Source: HGM04593 sp045589695 (GTDB taxonomy: Bacteria > Bacteroidota > Bacteroidia > Bacteroidales > Bacteroidaceae). Taken from it: a stretch of DNA of 62,793 bases. A model generated the notes under the pieces. It had not been told where the DNA came from. It was given only the letters and a program-made list of their open reading frames with translations, and searched no databases. The DNA lies in the NCBI GenBank assembly GCA_045589695.1, contig JAZNPP010000030.1, positions 1-62,793 on the forward strand, read 5' to 3'. The position numbers and the translations under genes were made by a program. Positions within the stretch are counted from its first letter, which is position 1. Each line of letters opens with the position of its first letter. Below are positions 15,713-25,078 of this stretch, in pieces.

Positions 15713-17392
15713 TCAGTTATACATAAATCTCTTAATACTCAATTTCGGCGTTTTTTCAAAAGGATTGCTGCGGAACTCGCAACGTGCCAACTGGCTGTAC
15801 GCAGGCAGTTTTGAATTCAAGGCCATGATGCTCTTTTCTACTATGCCCTGCGCGTCAGTTTCCGTAATACCGTTCGCGTTTGCAGAGTCACCGTCAATCA
15901 CGATTATCGCTATAAGCGCATGGTTGCGTCCCACAACGATTGATTCCGCTACATAAGGAAGACGGTTTATCATGTCCTCTATTTCTTCGGGATATATATT
16001 CTGTCCGCTGCCCGTGAGAATCATGTTCTTGCAACGTCCTTTTATATATACAGTACCATATCGGTCCTGAATGCCCATATCGCCAGTCTTAAACCAACCG
16101 TCATGCGTGAACGCAGCCTCAGTAGCCTCTTCATTGTTGTAATATCCAGTGGTGACGACATCGCCTCGTACCTGAATTTCACCAGGGAACTTCGAAGGAC
16201 GTTCAGAATCGATACGCAACTCTATCGTAGGCTTAGCGACACCGCCCCTTGAATCAATAGTAGGGTGAGCCGAAGCTACATAACTGATAAGAGGACCGCA
16301 TTCGGTCATTCCGTAACCGACGGCAAACGGAATTCTTATCTTTTTCATCACCTTTTCTACGTCCTTGCTTATTGCAGCTCCCCCAATGAAAAAACCCGCT
16401 TTAGCCAAATTGCCTCCGAAGGTATTGATTATCTTTGAACGCACCTTATTTAGAATAAGCCTGCGTATACCTGGTACCGACACCAAGAACTTCATTACCG
16501 GTTTTCTTAGCGTGGGAATAACCTTCGAACGGAAAATCTTTTCTATAAGCAAAGGCACAGTCAGGAATATGAAAGGCTTGACGTCGGCCAGAGCCTTCAG
16601 CAAACGTGCGGGAACCGGCTTTTCGGTAAAAATATTGATGTGGCAACCGCTTGAGAAGAGAAACAGGAAATCGAACGCAAGACCGAAAATGTGGGCCAAA
16701 GGCAAAATCGACAACGTAGCCCCTCCCTCCTTTACGGCCAAAGGAACAAGTTTGCGTGCCATTTCTACATTGCCCGACAAAGACCTTGCGGGCAACATCA
16801 CTCCTTTAGGCGAACTGCTCGTACCGGAGGTATAGCTTATTACGGAAAGGTCATCAAGCCCTCCATTGCACAATTCAAGGTCATCGGCACTCATACCCAA
16901 CGGATACCGCTTGTCAAACTGCGTATCAACGCTCTCACGTTTCACATTAAAAGTACCTTCATAACCGCTTACTGCTTCACAAGTTACAATATCAACGATA
17001 CCGATAAAACTTTCTACTTCAGACAGTTTTGAAACAACGCCGTCCTTTACCAGACCAGCCAAAACATTCTTGTCTACGAAGAGCATGCGGCTATCCGACG
17101 CTTTTGTAAGTGTAACGATATTTTCAGGCATAAAGTCCGCCAAAAGAGGCACTGCTACAGCCTGATAAGACGCAATGGCTAAAAAGGTAACGCACCACTC
17201 GGCCGAATTTCTCGCACAGATTGCAATATGGTCACCCTTTTTTATTCCGCATTGCTCGAAAACGATATGCAACCTGGCTACATTTACGGCAATGTCTGAA
17301 TATTTGAATTCGTTCGCTCCATAATTAGAAATTGCAGGCTTGTTCCAATTATCTTTTATGGCGTCTTCAACGTAAGCTAAATAGTGTCTCAT
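15713..17392 (-). CDS. AMP-forming acyl-CoA synthetase paralogue 1
   Basis: 559 aa and first gene of the ligase pair. Motifs: TSGTSSSPKG (P-loop), LPLAHIFG, YGMTECGPLISY, WFKTGDMG, KGRCKNMILTGSGQNIYPEEIE, and PKLSIKRFMYN at the C-terminus. It is closest in P-loop and hinge to paralogue 2. It carries a small insert (about 375-382, ASAHPTIDSRGG region) after the YGMTE motif. Cytosolic or membrane-peripheral; no transmembrane helix. It diverges from the OadA-like gene across a 435-bp spacer. Confidence 0.9.
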   Translation of the reverse strand: MRHYLAYVEDAIKDNWNKPAISNYGANEFKYSDIAVNVARLHIVFEQCGIKKGDHIAICARNSAEWCVTFLAIASYQAVAVPLLADFMPENIVTLTKASDSRMLFVDKNVLAGLVKDGVVSKLSEVESFIGIVDIVTCEAVSGYEGTFNVKRESVDTQFDKRYPLGMSADDLELCNGGLDDLSVISYTSGTSSSPKGVMLPARSLSGNVEMARKLVPLAVKEGGATLSILPLAHIFGLAFDFLFLFSSGCHINIFTEKPVPARLLKALADVKPFIFLTVPLLIEKIFRSKVIPTLRKPVMKFLVSVPGIRRLILNKVRSKIINTFGGNLAKAGFFIGGAAISKDVEKVMKKIRIPFAVGYGMTECGPLISYVASAHPTIDSRGGVAKPTIELRIDSERPSKFPGEIQVRGDVVTTGYYNNEEATEAAFTHDGWFKTGDMGIQDRYGTVYIKGRCKNMILTGSGQNIYPEEIEDMINRLPYVAESIVVGRNHALIAIIVIDGDSANANGITETDAQGIVEKSIMALNSKLPAYSQLARCEFRSNPFEKTPKLSIKRFMYN

Positions 17393-17484
17393 TAAAATTC
17401 GTTTTATGGCATAAAGAAATTTCTTGCCAAGTTAATAAAACAATATATGAATGCGTTTTTTACAGCATACATTATTTTATATTG

Positions 17485-17492
17485 CAAAATTA
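17485..17492 (-). promoter_or_regulatory. Candidate promoter -7 box for the ligase pair
   Basis: CAAAATTA on plus gives TAATTTTG on minus, matching TAnnTTTG. Two other matches lie further upstream in the same AT-rich spacer, so the choice among them is uncertain. Confidence 0.4.
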
Positions 17493-17749
17493 CAACATCC
17501 TTTTATATATAGCATTTTTAGGCGATATAGAGCTGCTTTTATTGGCAAAAATAAAAAATATGAGGTAAAATTACATATTTGGTGGTAAAATACATTTATA
17601 AAAGGGTTGTTTTTTAATTCATATTTTAAATTTTCGCCACAATTCGACATTTGCAAATGTATATTTTGAACAAGTTTTATAACTAAAAACACAGAGAAAA
17701 GATTATTGCAAAAAAATAGTAAAAAAATAGGTTATATCAATAAAGAGGC

Positions 17750-17757
17750 TAACTTTG
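17750..17757 (+). promoter_or_regulatory. Promoter -7 box of the OadA-like gene
   Basis: TAACTTTG, matching TAnnTTTG, followed by CAAG; leader about 65 nt to the ATG at 17828. Confidence 0.62.
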
Positions 17758-17827
17758 CAAGTGTTATACTTTAAATCAACAACGTAAAAAAAGCAAAGTA
17801 AAAACGACTTATATAACAACTATAATT

Positions 17828-19603
17828 ATGGAAAAGGAGATCAAATTCAGTTTAGTCTACCGAGACATGTTCCAGTCATCAGGAAAATTCCAACCTCTTG
17901 CCGACCAGCTCGAAAAGGTTGCTCCTGCTATTATAGAAATGGGATGTTTTTCAAGAGTCGAGACTAACGGCGGCGCATTTGAACAAGTAAATCTCATGGC
18001 GGGCGAAAACCCTAACAATGCAGTCAGACGTTTCACCAGGTTTTTCAACGAGGTGGGAATTCAGACACACATGCTCGACAGAGCCCTAAATGCGCTCAGA
18101 ATGTTCCCGGTACCTGCAGACGTAAGACGTTTGATGTATAAGGTAAAGAAGGCGCAAGGAGTAGATATCACAAGAATATTCTGTGGGTTGAACGACACAC
18201 GCAACATTATACCTTCAATTAAGTACGCCCTTGAGGCAGGCATGATACCTCAAGCCACGCTCTGCATAACATCCTCCCCTATTCATACTGTAGAATACTA
18301 CAGCAACATTGCCGAAGAGCTTATTGCAGCAGGAGCCACGGAGATATGCCTAAAAGACATGGCAGGTATCGGACGCCCCGACTTCCTCGGCCGCCTTGTA
18401 AAGAACATAAAGGAGAAGCACCCGGAGATAACGATACAATATCACGGTCACAGCGGCCCGGGCTTGTCAATGGCCTCTATTCTTGAAGTATGCAAAAACG
18501 GATGCGACATTATCGACACAGCCGTCGAACCGTTGTCATGGGGCAAGGTACATCCGGACATCATCAGCGTTCAGGCAATGCTCAAGGATGCGGGATTCAA
18601 GGTACCCGAGATAAACATGAACGCTTACATGAAGGTACGAAGCCTTACACAGGAGTTCATAGATGATTGGATGGGCGTATTCATGGACAAGAACAACAAG
18701 CTTATGAGTTCTTTGCTGCTGACAAGCGGCCTTCCCGGCGGAATGATGGGTTCAATGATGTCCGACCTCGCAGGCGTACATAAAGGAATAAACGGAATAC
18801 TGCAGAGCAAAGGCAAGCCGACATACACTCTTGACGAACTTATGGTAGAGTTGTTCAACGAGGTTGCATACGTTTGGCCACGAGTAGGATATCCCCCGCT
18901 TGTAACCCCGTTCAGCCAATATGTAAAGAACATCGCTTTAATGAATCTTTTGTCGCGCGCTCAGGACGAGCCCCGTTTCAGCCGCATGGACGAAAGCATG
19001 TGGGGTATGATTCTCGGCAAGAGCGGCAGACTTCCGGGCGATGTAGCTCCTGAAATAAAGGAACTCGCAAAAGAGAAAGGATTTGAATTCACCGATGCCG
19101 ACCCGCAGAGTTTCTATCCCGATGCTCTTGACAAGTTCCGCAAGGAGATGGAAGAGCTTGGCTGGGAGCCCGGCGACGACGAAGAAGAGTTGTGGGAATT
19201 CGCCATGCACGAACGTCAGTACCGTGATTACAAGAGCGGCGTAGCCAAAGAACGTTTCCTTGCAGACATCGAAAAGGCAAAGGAGAGCGAAATGGCAAGC
19301 AAGGGAGTAAGCGTAGAGGAAATCAAGGCCATAAAGCACGCAAAGGCCGACCCGATCGCAGCGCCCGAGAAGGGACAGATTGTTTGGGAAGTTGTTGTCG
19401 AAGGAGAGTCAATGGCTCCGGCTATCGGCAAGCACTACGACGCAGACGAGCTGTTCTGCACCATAATCACTCCGTGGGGAGAACTGCAGCCTGTAGCGAC
19501 AGGACTCGGCGGACGTGTTGTCGAAATATGCGCAAAACAGGGAGACCATGTAAACCGTGGCGAAACAATAGCCTACCTGCAACGTGACGAGCTGTTCAAC
19601 TAA
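17828..19603 (+). CDS. OadA/PycB-like carboxyltransferase with a lysine-less biotin-like domain
   Basis: 591 aa. The N-terminal TIM barrel is that of oxaloacetate decarboxylase alpha / pyruvate carboxylase subunit B: RDMFQS with metal ligand D13, FCGLNDTRN, CLKDMAG with the carbamylated-type K176, and the metal-binding H206-x-H208 in YHGHSGPG. The central conserved region (about 300-450) follows. The last 75 residues fold-match a biotinyl barrel, but the beta-turn that normally reads AMKM is TPWGE (W550, G551), so there is no lysine to carry biotin. The N-terminal motif is also altered (RDMFQS instead of RDxHQS). No beta or gamma decarboxylase subunit or carboxylase gene is adjacent. It may use a biotin carrier encoded elsewhere or have another acceptor chemistry. 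Family sure, reaction unsure. Confidence 0.82.
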   Translation: MEKEIKFSLVYRDMFQSSGKFQPLADQLEKVAPAIIEMGCFSRVETNGGAFEQVNLMAGENPNNAVRRFTRFFNEVGIQTHMLDRALNALRMFPVPADVRRLMYKVKKAQGVDITRIFCGLNDTRNIIPSIKYALEAGMIPQATLCITSSPIHTVEYYSNIAEELIAAGATEICLKDMAGIGRPDFLGRLVKNIKEKHPEITIQYHGHSGPGLSMASILEVCKNGCDIIDTAVEPLSWGKVHPDIISVQAMLKDAGFKVPEINMNAYMKVRSLTQEFIDDWMGVFMDKNNKLMSSLLLTSGLPGGMMGSMMSDLAGVHKGINGILQSKGKPTYTLDELMVELFNEVAYVWPRVGYPPLVTPFSQYVKNIALMNLLSRAQDEPRFSRMDESMWGMILGKSGRLPGDVAPEIKELAKEKGFEFTDADPQSFYPDALDKFRKEMEELGWEPGDDEEELWEFAMHERQYRDYKSGVAKERFLADIEKAKESEMASKGVSVEEIKAIKHAKADPIAAPEKGQIVWEVVVEGESMAPAIGKHYDADELFCTIITPWGELQPVATGLGGRVVEICAKQGDHVNRGETIAYLQRDELFN

Positions 19604-19617
19604 CAGCTTACAACAAT

Positions 19618-19659
19618 ATACGGCAAGCGGCGTGCCATATGGCACGCCGCCTGCCGTAT
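19618..19659. terminator. Inverted repeat closing the OadA-like gene
   Basis: 24-bp perfect palindrome (19627-19650) flanked by an 8-bp continuation after one mismatch (19618-19625 / 19652-19659). Placed 15 bp after the stop, between convergent genes. The T tract is weak, so termination is inferred from position and stability. Confidence 0.65.
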
Positions 19660-19739
19660 TATCAACTTCGTCAGCATGGCATTGCTATTGCTATGCGAAC
19701 AACCCGACCGTTAATCTCCAAGCCATCACCGTTGCCTTA

Positions 19740-21035
19740 TTATTTTATGATAATGAGGTAATAGTTCTTCTTGCCTTTCTGAACAAGTATGTACTTGCCG
19801 TTTAGCAGATTCTCCGTTGTTATAATCTGGTCAAACGCGGCAAGTTTCTCTTTGTTTACCGAAACACCTCCTCCCTGAACGAGCTTGCGCATCTCGCCTT
19901 TTGAAGCGAAAATCGCCGCAGCGTCAGTTGTGAGATCCACAGCCTTGATGCCGGCCTCTACCGCATCACGCGATACCTCGAAACGGGGCACGCCGTCAAA
20001 GACAGCAAGCAGAGTGTCCTCATCTAACGAACGCAAAGCGTCGGTCGATGCGTTTCCGAAAAGGATATTCGAAGCCTCAACAGCCTTGTTTAGTTCTTCT
20101 TCGCCATGAACAAGAAGCGTAACTTCCTTAGCCAGACGCTTCTGCAACAGACGCATATGAGGAGCCTCGGCATGTTCCGCAACGAGCGATTCAATCTCCT
20201 CACGGCAGATTGATGTAAAAATCTTTATATACTTCTCGGCATCGTCGTCGCTTACGTTAAGCCAGAACTGATAGAAACGATAAGGCGACGTGTAGCGTTT
20301 GTCAAGCCAAATATTACCCTGCTCCGTCTTGCCGAATTTCTTTCCGTCAGCCTTAGTAATAAGAGGACAAGTCAATGCGAACACCTCGTTGCCCGACATC
20401 TTGCGTATCATTTCAGTACCCGTAGTGATATTGCCCCACTGGTCCGCGCCGCCGAGCTGCAGTTTACAGCCATGAGTCTCGTTAAGATGAACATAGTCAT
20501 AGCCCTGAAGCAGCTGATATGTAAATTCAGTAAACGACATGCCGTCGGTACCTGCCTCGCCCGAAAGACGACGCTTTACAGAGTCCTTAGACATCATGTA
20601 GTTCACCGTTATCATCTTGCCTATGTTACGGATAAAATCAAGGAATGTAAACTCCTTCATCCAATCATAGTTGTTCACGAGTACGGCCGCATTAGGCGCA
20701 TCGCTGTCAAAATCGAGGAAACGTGCAAGCTGTTTCTTCAAAGCCTCTTGGTTGTGACGGAGTTTCTCTTCGTCTATCAGCACACGCTCCTTAGACTTGC
20801 CCGAAGGGTCGCCGATCATGCCCGTAGCGCCTCCGATAAGAGCGATAGGCTTGTGACCGCATAGTTGGAAATGACGCAACATCATCACGCCTACGAGGTG
20901 ACCTATATGCAAAGAATCGGCAGTAGGGTCAATACCGAGATACGCGCTTGTCATCTCTTTCTGCAACTGCTCTTCCGTTCCGGGAGTCATGTCCTGAATC
21001 ATGCCTCTCCATTTAAGTTCTTGTACAAAATTCAT
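19740..21035 (-). CDS. tyrS: Tyrosyl-tRNA synthetase
   Basis: 431 aa class I synthetase that charges tRNA-Tyr. Signature sequences: HIGH at 43-46, GGATGMIGDPSG (68-79), GGADQWGN (195-202) and KFGKT (233-237) as the KMSKS loop. A C-terminal S4-type RNA-binding domain (about 365-431) is complete and ends with a run of hydrophobic and basic residues. It is last in a leftward run behind the MBL-fold gene (41-bp gap). Confidence 0.96.
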   Translation of the reverse strand: MNFVQELKWRGMIQDMTPGTEEQLQKEMTSAYLGIDPTADSLHIGHLVGVMMLRHFQLCGHKPIALIGGATGMIGDPSGKSKERVLIDEEKLRHNQEALKKQLARFLDFDSDAPNAAVLVNNYDWMKEFTFLDFIRNIGKMITVNYMMSKDSVKRRLSGEAGTDGMSFTEFTYQLLQGYDYVHLNETHGCKLQLGGADQWGNITTGTEMIRKMSGNEVFALTCPLITKADGKKFGKTEQGNIWLDKRYTSPYRFYQFWLNVSDDDAEKYIKIFTSICREEIESLVAEHAEAPHMRLLQKRLAKEVTLLVHGEEELNKAVEASNILFGNASTDALRSLDEDTLLAVFDGVPRFEVSRDAVEAGIKAVDLTTDAAAIFASKGEMRKLVQGGGVSVNKEKLAAFDQIITTENLLNGKYILVQKGKKNYYLIIIK

Positions 21036-21076
21036 AGTTCTATTATTTTATTCATCAATATCCTTCTTATTCTTCA

Positions 21077-21880
21077 TCACAGACGGTAAAGCTGTGACGG
21101 CACGGCACGTTTAAGCACCGTAAGCTGAACATCCTTGCCGGCGATTATGCCGTAGTCTCCGAACTCCATCTCGACAGCCTTATATGCGAGTTCCGGATGG
21201 TTGTTCTCTTCGCTCAGGTGACACAGCCAAATATACTTGAGATGCTCATTGAAATGCGATGCAAGATACTTTGCGGTCACCTGATTGCTCAAATGCCCTC
21301 TTGGCCCCGAAACACGCATCTTTAGGAATTCCGGATAACGTCCCATTGCGAGCATCTGCTCTTCATAATTCGACTCAATCACAAGAAAGTTGGCCTTGTC
21401 CACATATTCCGACACGACCGGAGTTATCTCTCCGAGATCAGTAGCGATACAGAACCTCTTTTCGCCAACCTCTATGAAATAGCCGACATTGTCGCTGCCG
21501 TCATGAGGTACCTCGAACGGCGTTATGACCATGTCGCGCAGAACGACAGGCTCCTCTTTGACAATGCATCTTACATATTCAGGCTCAATAGGCTTTGAAA
21601 CGCAATAGTTCCTTGTTATGCCTTCATGTACCTCACGGGTGGCATATACCGGAATATTCGCTTTTGAGGATATCACGCCGAGCGCCTTTATATGGTCAGC
21701 ATGATCGTGAGTGACGAACATGGCGCATATGCTCTCAAACGGAATTCCCTCCTTTTTCAACGCGCTCCTTATGGTCTTCGAGGGTACTCCCGCATCGACA
21801 AGGATGCCGTAGTCCCCTACCCCGAGGTAGTAACAGTTTCCGCAGCTTCCGCTGCCAATACTCATAAATCTAATCTCCAT
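21077..21880 (-). CDS. MBL-fold hydrolase of the YycJ/WalJ type
   Basis: 267 aa metallo-beta-lactamase-fold phosphodiesterase-like protein. The zinc motif THDHADH (57-63) is intact, preceded by GSGSCGNCYYL and VDAGVP typical of YycJ. Further ligands are HDGSDNVGY (mid) and CHLSEENNH (late). YycJ/WalJ proteins are implicated in DNA-end processing with 5' exonuclease activity and in coordinating replication with cell division in other bacteria. Sits between the TamL-like gene (40-bp gap) and tyrS. Confidence 0.85.
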   Translation of the reverse strand: MEIRFMSIGSGSCGNCYYLGVGDYGILVDAGVPSKTIRSALKKEGIPFESICAMFVTHDHADHIKALGVISSKANIPVYATREVHEGITRNYCVSKPIEPEYVRCIVKEEPVVLRDMVITPFEVPHDGSDNVGYFIEVGEKRFCIATDLGEITPVVSEYVDKANFLVIESNYEEQMLAMGRYPEFLKMRVSGPRGHLSNQVTAKYLASHFNEHLKYIWLCHLSEENNHPELAYKAVEMEFGDYGIIAGKDVQLTVLKRAVPSQLYRL

Positions 21881-21920
21881 TTATATATTTTTTTCTTCTT
21901 TCAAAACAAATTGCCACGCA

Positions 21921-24224
21921 TCAGAACGGATATCCGACTGCAAAGTGCAGAGCGAAGTCACGTCCGAAGCGCGGACATATTATCGGGAAATGTTCCTTGC
22001 CTTCGTATGCAGGATTTATAGCCTTCATAGCCGCATCGAGGCGGAATATGAACATGCCGAAGTCGAACCTGAATCCGATGCCGTACGACAGAGCCAAATC
22101 CTTATAGAAAGTCGTGAACTTGAACTGGCCTCCGGGCTGCTCCTTGTAGTCTCTGATAGTCCATATATTACCAGCATCTATGAATAGTGCCGAATGGATT
22201 TTCCAGAACAAGTGCGTACGATATTCAACGTTCAAGTCGAGCTTTACATCTCCGGACTGATTGATAAAGTCAATGCTTTTGCCTTCGTTCCTGTAGCGTC
22301 CAGGACCGAGACTTCTTACGGTCCAACCTCGCATACCGTTGGCGCCGCCTGCGAAATAACGTTTCTCGAACGGCAACACACGCGAGTTCCCGTACGGATA
22401 TGCCACACCGAGCCCGAAATGCAGAACTATAGAGTTGCGGTCGTCCATGTTTATTCTTGTCGCGAAATCAAAGTCGCCTTTGACGTACTGGGCATAGGCA
22501 ATGCTTAGGAAAGTATACTGCCCGTCGTCATTCTTCTTGCCTCCGAACAGGCTGTTCACACCGTAAAGCACGTTACCAGAACACTCCACGTTGGCGCGCA
22601 TGGAGTATACGACACGCTCAAAGCGGTTGGCGTCATTGTGCGACGAGTTGAACGAATATGTATATCCGAGCTTTGTAATAAGCAGGTTCTCGTAGTTGTA
22701 CTTGAGAATAGAGTTCCTGTTCGACACGCTGTCGAGATACTCCTTCTTGAAAGTTTCCGAAATCCAGGGTACATAGATGTAGTTGAGGTCAAGAATGTCG
22801 AGCTTGTGGTTGGTATCCTTTTTCCTGCTCCACATATAGCTCCATGAGCCAGAAAGGATACGTCTCTCGAATTCAGGACGTTCTTGCGAATTGAGTTTCA
22901 GAGAGAATACCGTAGAAGAGAGCAGCATACGCCTTTTGGCAGGTATTACGCTCTGCGCAATGCCGCCGGGCAGACGCAGGCTCACTTCGGCACCATACTC
23001 AAAATAGCTGTCACCCGTATAACCGCTCAGGTTGGATACCGCCTCATATGCGCCGAATATGCGCAGCGAAAGCAATTCCGAGCCTCGGAAAAGATTCTTG
23101 TCCGAGAATGTCACGGACGCCGCCGCTCCCAAGTCTCCCGCCGTGTTCGTGCCTTCTATTTCAAAACCGACAGAGCGCCGTTTGTTACGTTCAAACAGTA
23201 TGTAGCAGTCAAGCACTGCCGTGTCAGGGCGTTCCACCATACGTATTGTGGTGTACTTCAACGCTGTCAGCTGAGAGAAAGCGTTATATGTTCTGTCCAC
23301 ATTGTTCTGCGAATACAGTTCGCCGGGCTCAAGATAGGTATTTTCGGCAAGCACGCTCGGACGCACTATAGTGTTGTCGTTATAGAATATCTTAAAGTCG
23401 CGGTACTTCATTGTATCGCATTTTGAAAGCGCCTCGTCGTCAAGACGCATGCCAGCTCCGGCGATATAATAGACGTTACCGACCGTATACGAGGGATGCG
23501 GCTCAGGAGCCGCGTTCACCGACGGAGTGAACATGGCAATATCCATAGACAGCTTCACTTTGTTCGAATAGTGAGCCGTGTCTGCGGTAAAGGTGATATA
23601 ATCCTTTTGAAAACGGTAATAACCTTTGTTTCTGAGCATTTTCACAATCCTTGTACGCTCCTGTTCAAGACCGTCCACGCTGAAAGGCATTCCGGGACGA
23701 AGATATGATAGCGCAGATGTGGAATCAATTATCGCTTTCAGGACCGTATCATTGGTATTCAGCGAAATGTCCGACACGAAATACCTTTCACGTTCATGAA
23801 GATAATATGTTGCCACGGCACGTTTTTTCTTGTCGTTCTTCGCGCACTCGAAATCGACCGACGCGTGCAGATAGCCGTCATTTACAAGCATCTGTTCAAT
23901 GTTTCTGCGGCTTCTTTCGGCAAGCTTTTCATCAAAAACGACAGGCGCTTCGCCAAGCCTCTGCAGCACCCTGTTTATCCACAAAGTAGTGTCACGTCCC
24001 GAGAGCGCATACGTATACAGCGGCACTTTGACAAGACTGAACCATTTTGCGTTAGGCTGCTGACGCACATAATTGCGGGCTTTCTTAGCATTGCCGGCAT
24101 TGGTGTTGGACACAATCTTCACGTCCTTAAGAAGATGCTCACCCTCGGGAATAAACTTATTCACGGAGCATGAGACCGTCAAAAGGATGGATAAAAAAAG
24201 ATATGTCCACTTTCTAATCGGCAT
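21921..24224 (-). CDS. TamL-like outer-membrane lipoprotein of the BamA/Omp85 family
   Basis: 767 aa. The N-terminus has a lipoprotein signal (FLSILLTVSC, Cys near residue 19), then POTRA-like repeats (about 25-330) and a 16-strand type barrel (about 400-767). The Omp85 lid-loop motif is MRGWTVRSLGPG with R632-G633-W634, and the last residues FAVGYPF form the terminal beta signal. A lipidated TamA-type protein is characteristic of Bacteroidota (TamL), where it partners a TamB-like protein in outer-membrane biogenesis; tamB is not in this window. The promoter at 24253 lies just upstream, heading a run with the yycJ-like gene and tyrS. Confidence 0.87.
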   Translation of the reverse strand: MPIRKWTYLFLSILLTVSCSVNKFIPEGEHLLKDVKIVSNTNAGNAKKARNYVRQQPNAKWFSLVKVPLYTYALSGRDTTLWINRVLQRLGEAPVVFDEKLAERSRRNIEQMLVNDGYLHASVDFECAKNDKKKRAVATYYLHERERYFVSDISLNTNDTVLKAIIDSTSALSYLRPGMPFSVDGLEQERTRIVKMLRNKGYYRFQKDYITFTADTAHYSNKVKLSMDIAMFTPSVNAAPEPHPSYTVGNVYYIAGAGMRLDDEALSKCDTMKYRDFKIFYNDNTIVRPSVLAENTYLEPGELYSQNNVDRTYNAFSQLTALKYTTIRMVERPDTAVLDCYILFERNKRRSVGFEIEGTNTAGDLGAAASVTFSDKNLFRGSELLSLRIFGAYEAVSNLSGYTGDSYFEYGAEVSLRLPGGIAQSVIPAKRRMLLSSTVFSLKLNSQERPEFERRILSGSWSYMWSRKKDTNHKLDILDLNYIYVPWISETFKKEYLDSVSNRNSILKYNYENLLITKLGYTYSFNSSHNDANRFERVVYSMRANVECSGNVLYGVNSLFGGKKNDDGQYTFLSIAYAQYVKGDFDFATRINMDDRNSIVLHFGLGVAYPYGNSRVLPFEKRYFAGGANGMRGWTVRSLGPGRYRNEGKSIDFINQSGDVKLDLNVEYRTHLFWKIHSALFIDAGNIWTIRDYKEQPGGQFKFTTFYKDLALSYGIGFRFDFGMFIFRLDAAMKAINPAYEGKEHFPIICPRFGRDFALHFAVGYPF

Positions 24225-24252
24225 CAGTACACCTAATTTTAAAAAATTCTTG

Positions 24253-24260
24253 CAAATATA
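24253..24260 (-). promoter_or_regulatory. Promoter -7 box of the tamL-yycJ-tyrS run
   Basis: CAAATATA on plus reads TATATTTG on minus. Leader about 25 nt. It is 23 bp from the opposing box of the methyltransferase gene. Confidence 0.65.
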
Positions 24261-24283
24261 ACAAAAAGATGAAAGATTTAAGG

Positions 24284-24291
24284 TACATTTG
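24284..24291 (+). promoter_or_regulatory. Promoter -7 box of the SpoU methyltransferase gene
   Basis: TACATTTG. It lies downstream of the first possible ATG (24269), which rules that start out in favour of 24320. Confidence 0.68.
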
Positions 24292-24319
24292 CCCCACTTT
24301 AACGAAAGAAAAAACCATT

Positions 24320-25078
24320 ATGATAAGCAAATCGCTGCTAAAACAGATAAAGGCTCTCGAACTGAAGAAATTCCGTAATGAAAGGGGAGTTTTCATTGCC
24401 GAAGGAAGCAAGACCGTACTCGACCTTCTCGAGCTTGGCATAAAAGCTGAAAAACTCATCGCCACAGAGGGGTGGCTGAGAGAACATAGCGTTAAAAGCG
24501 ATTGCGAGGTTGTCGTCGCGAGCGAAGACGAAATGAAGAAGGCGAGCCTTCTGCGTACCTCACAAGGAGTAATGGCAATATTTCACCAACAGCAGAACGT
24601 CATAGACAATACAGTTCCCGAACGTGAGCTGTGCCTCGCGCTCGACAACGTGCAGGACCCGGGCAATTTAGGAACAATAATACGCATAGCCGACTGGTTC
24701 GGTATCGAGAACATATATTGTTCCATAGGCTGCGTGGACGCTTACAATCCCAAAACAGTCCAGGCCACGATGGGAGCCATTGGAAGAGTAAAAATTCATT
24801 ACACAGACCTGCCGAAATTCATCAAATCCCTTGATAACGGAGTACCTGTATACGGAACATTCATCGACGGCAACGACATATATTCCGGCGAACTCAGCGG
24901 CAATGGACTTGTAATTATGGGAAACGAAGGAAACGGCATCAGCGATGAGTGCGGCAGGCTTGTAAACGAAAGGCTTCTCATACCCAACTACCCTGCAGGA
25001 CGAGCGACATCAGAGTCACTGAACGTCTCTGCCGCTACTGCAATAATATGCAGCGAGTTCCGCCGCAGAGCAAGATAA
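24320..25078 (+). CDS. SpoU/TrmH-family RNA 2'-O-ribose methyltransferase
   Basis: 252 aa SPOUT methyltransferase using S-adenosylmethionine. N-terminal substrate-binding domain (1-95) with GVFIAEGSKTV; catalytic knot with motif 1 NVQDPGNLGTIIRIAD, motif 2 VIMGNEGNGIS and motif 3 IPNYPAGRATSESLNV. That set is typical of RlmB/TrmH-like enzymes that methylate 23S rRNA or tRNA; the exact target is not deducible. The frame extends 17 codons further upstream, but the promoter box at 24284-24291 falls inside that stretch. Its stop abuts the convergent 88-aa gene with no gap. Confidence 0.92.
   Translation: MISKSLLKQIKALELKKFRNERGVFIAEGSKTVLDLLELGIKAEKLIATEGWLREHSVKSDCEVVVASEDEMKKASLLRTSQGVMAIFHQQQNVIDNTVPERELCLALDNVQDPGNLGTIIRIADWFGIENIYCSIGCVDAYNPKTVQATMGAIGRVKIHYTDLPKFIKSLDNGVPVYGTFIDGNDIYSGELSGNGLVIMGNEGNGISDECGRLVNERLLIPNYPAGRATSESLNVSAATAIICSEFRRRAR

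Larger units (their letters stand above)
17393..17827. other. AT-rich divergent spacer between ligase 1 and the OadA-like gene
   Basis: 435 bp without a plausible gene. It holds a leftward -7 candidate (17485-17492), further weaker CAAAnnTA sites at 17546-17553 and 17654-17661, the rightward box at 17750-17757, and a 14-bp perfect palindrome ACATTTGCAAATGT at 17647-17660 midway between the two transcription units. The leaders (near 85 and 65 nt) contain no obvious riboswitch fold. Confidence 0.5.

Noticed and set aside
19677..19692. Second sigma-54-like element (TGGCAT-N5-TTGCT)
   Set aside because: Has a weaker -24 half and lies between two convergent genes with nothing to drive on the right.
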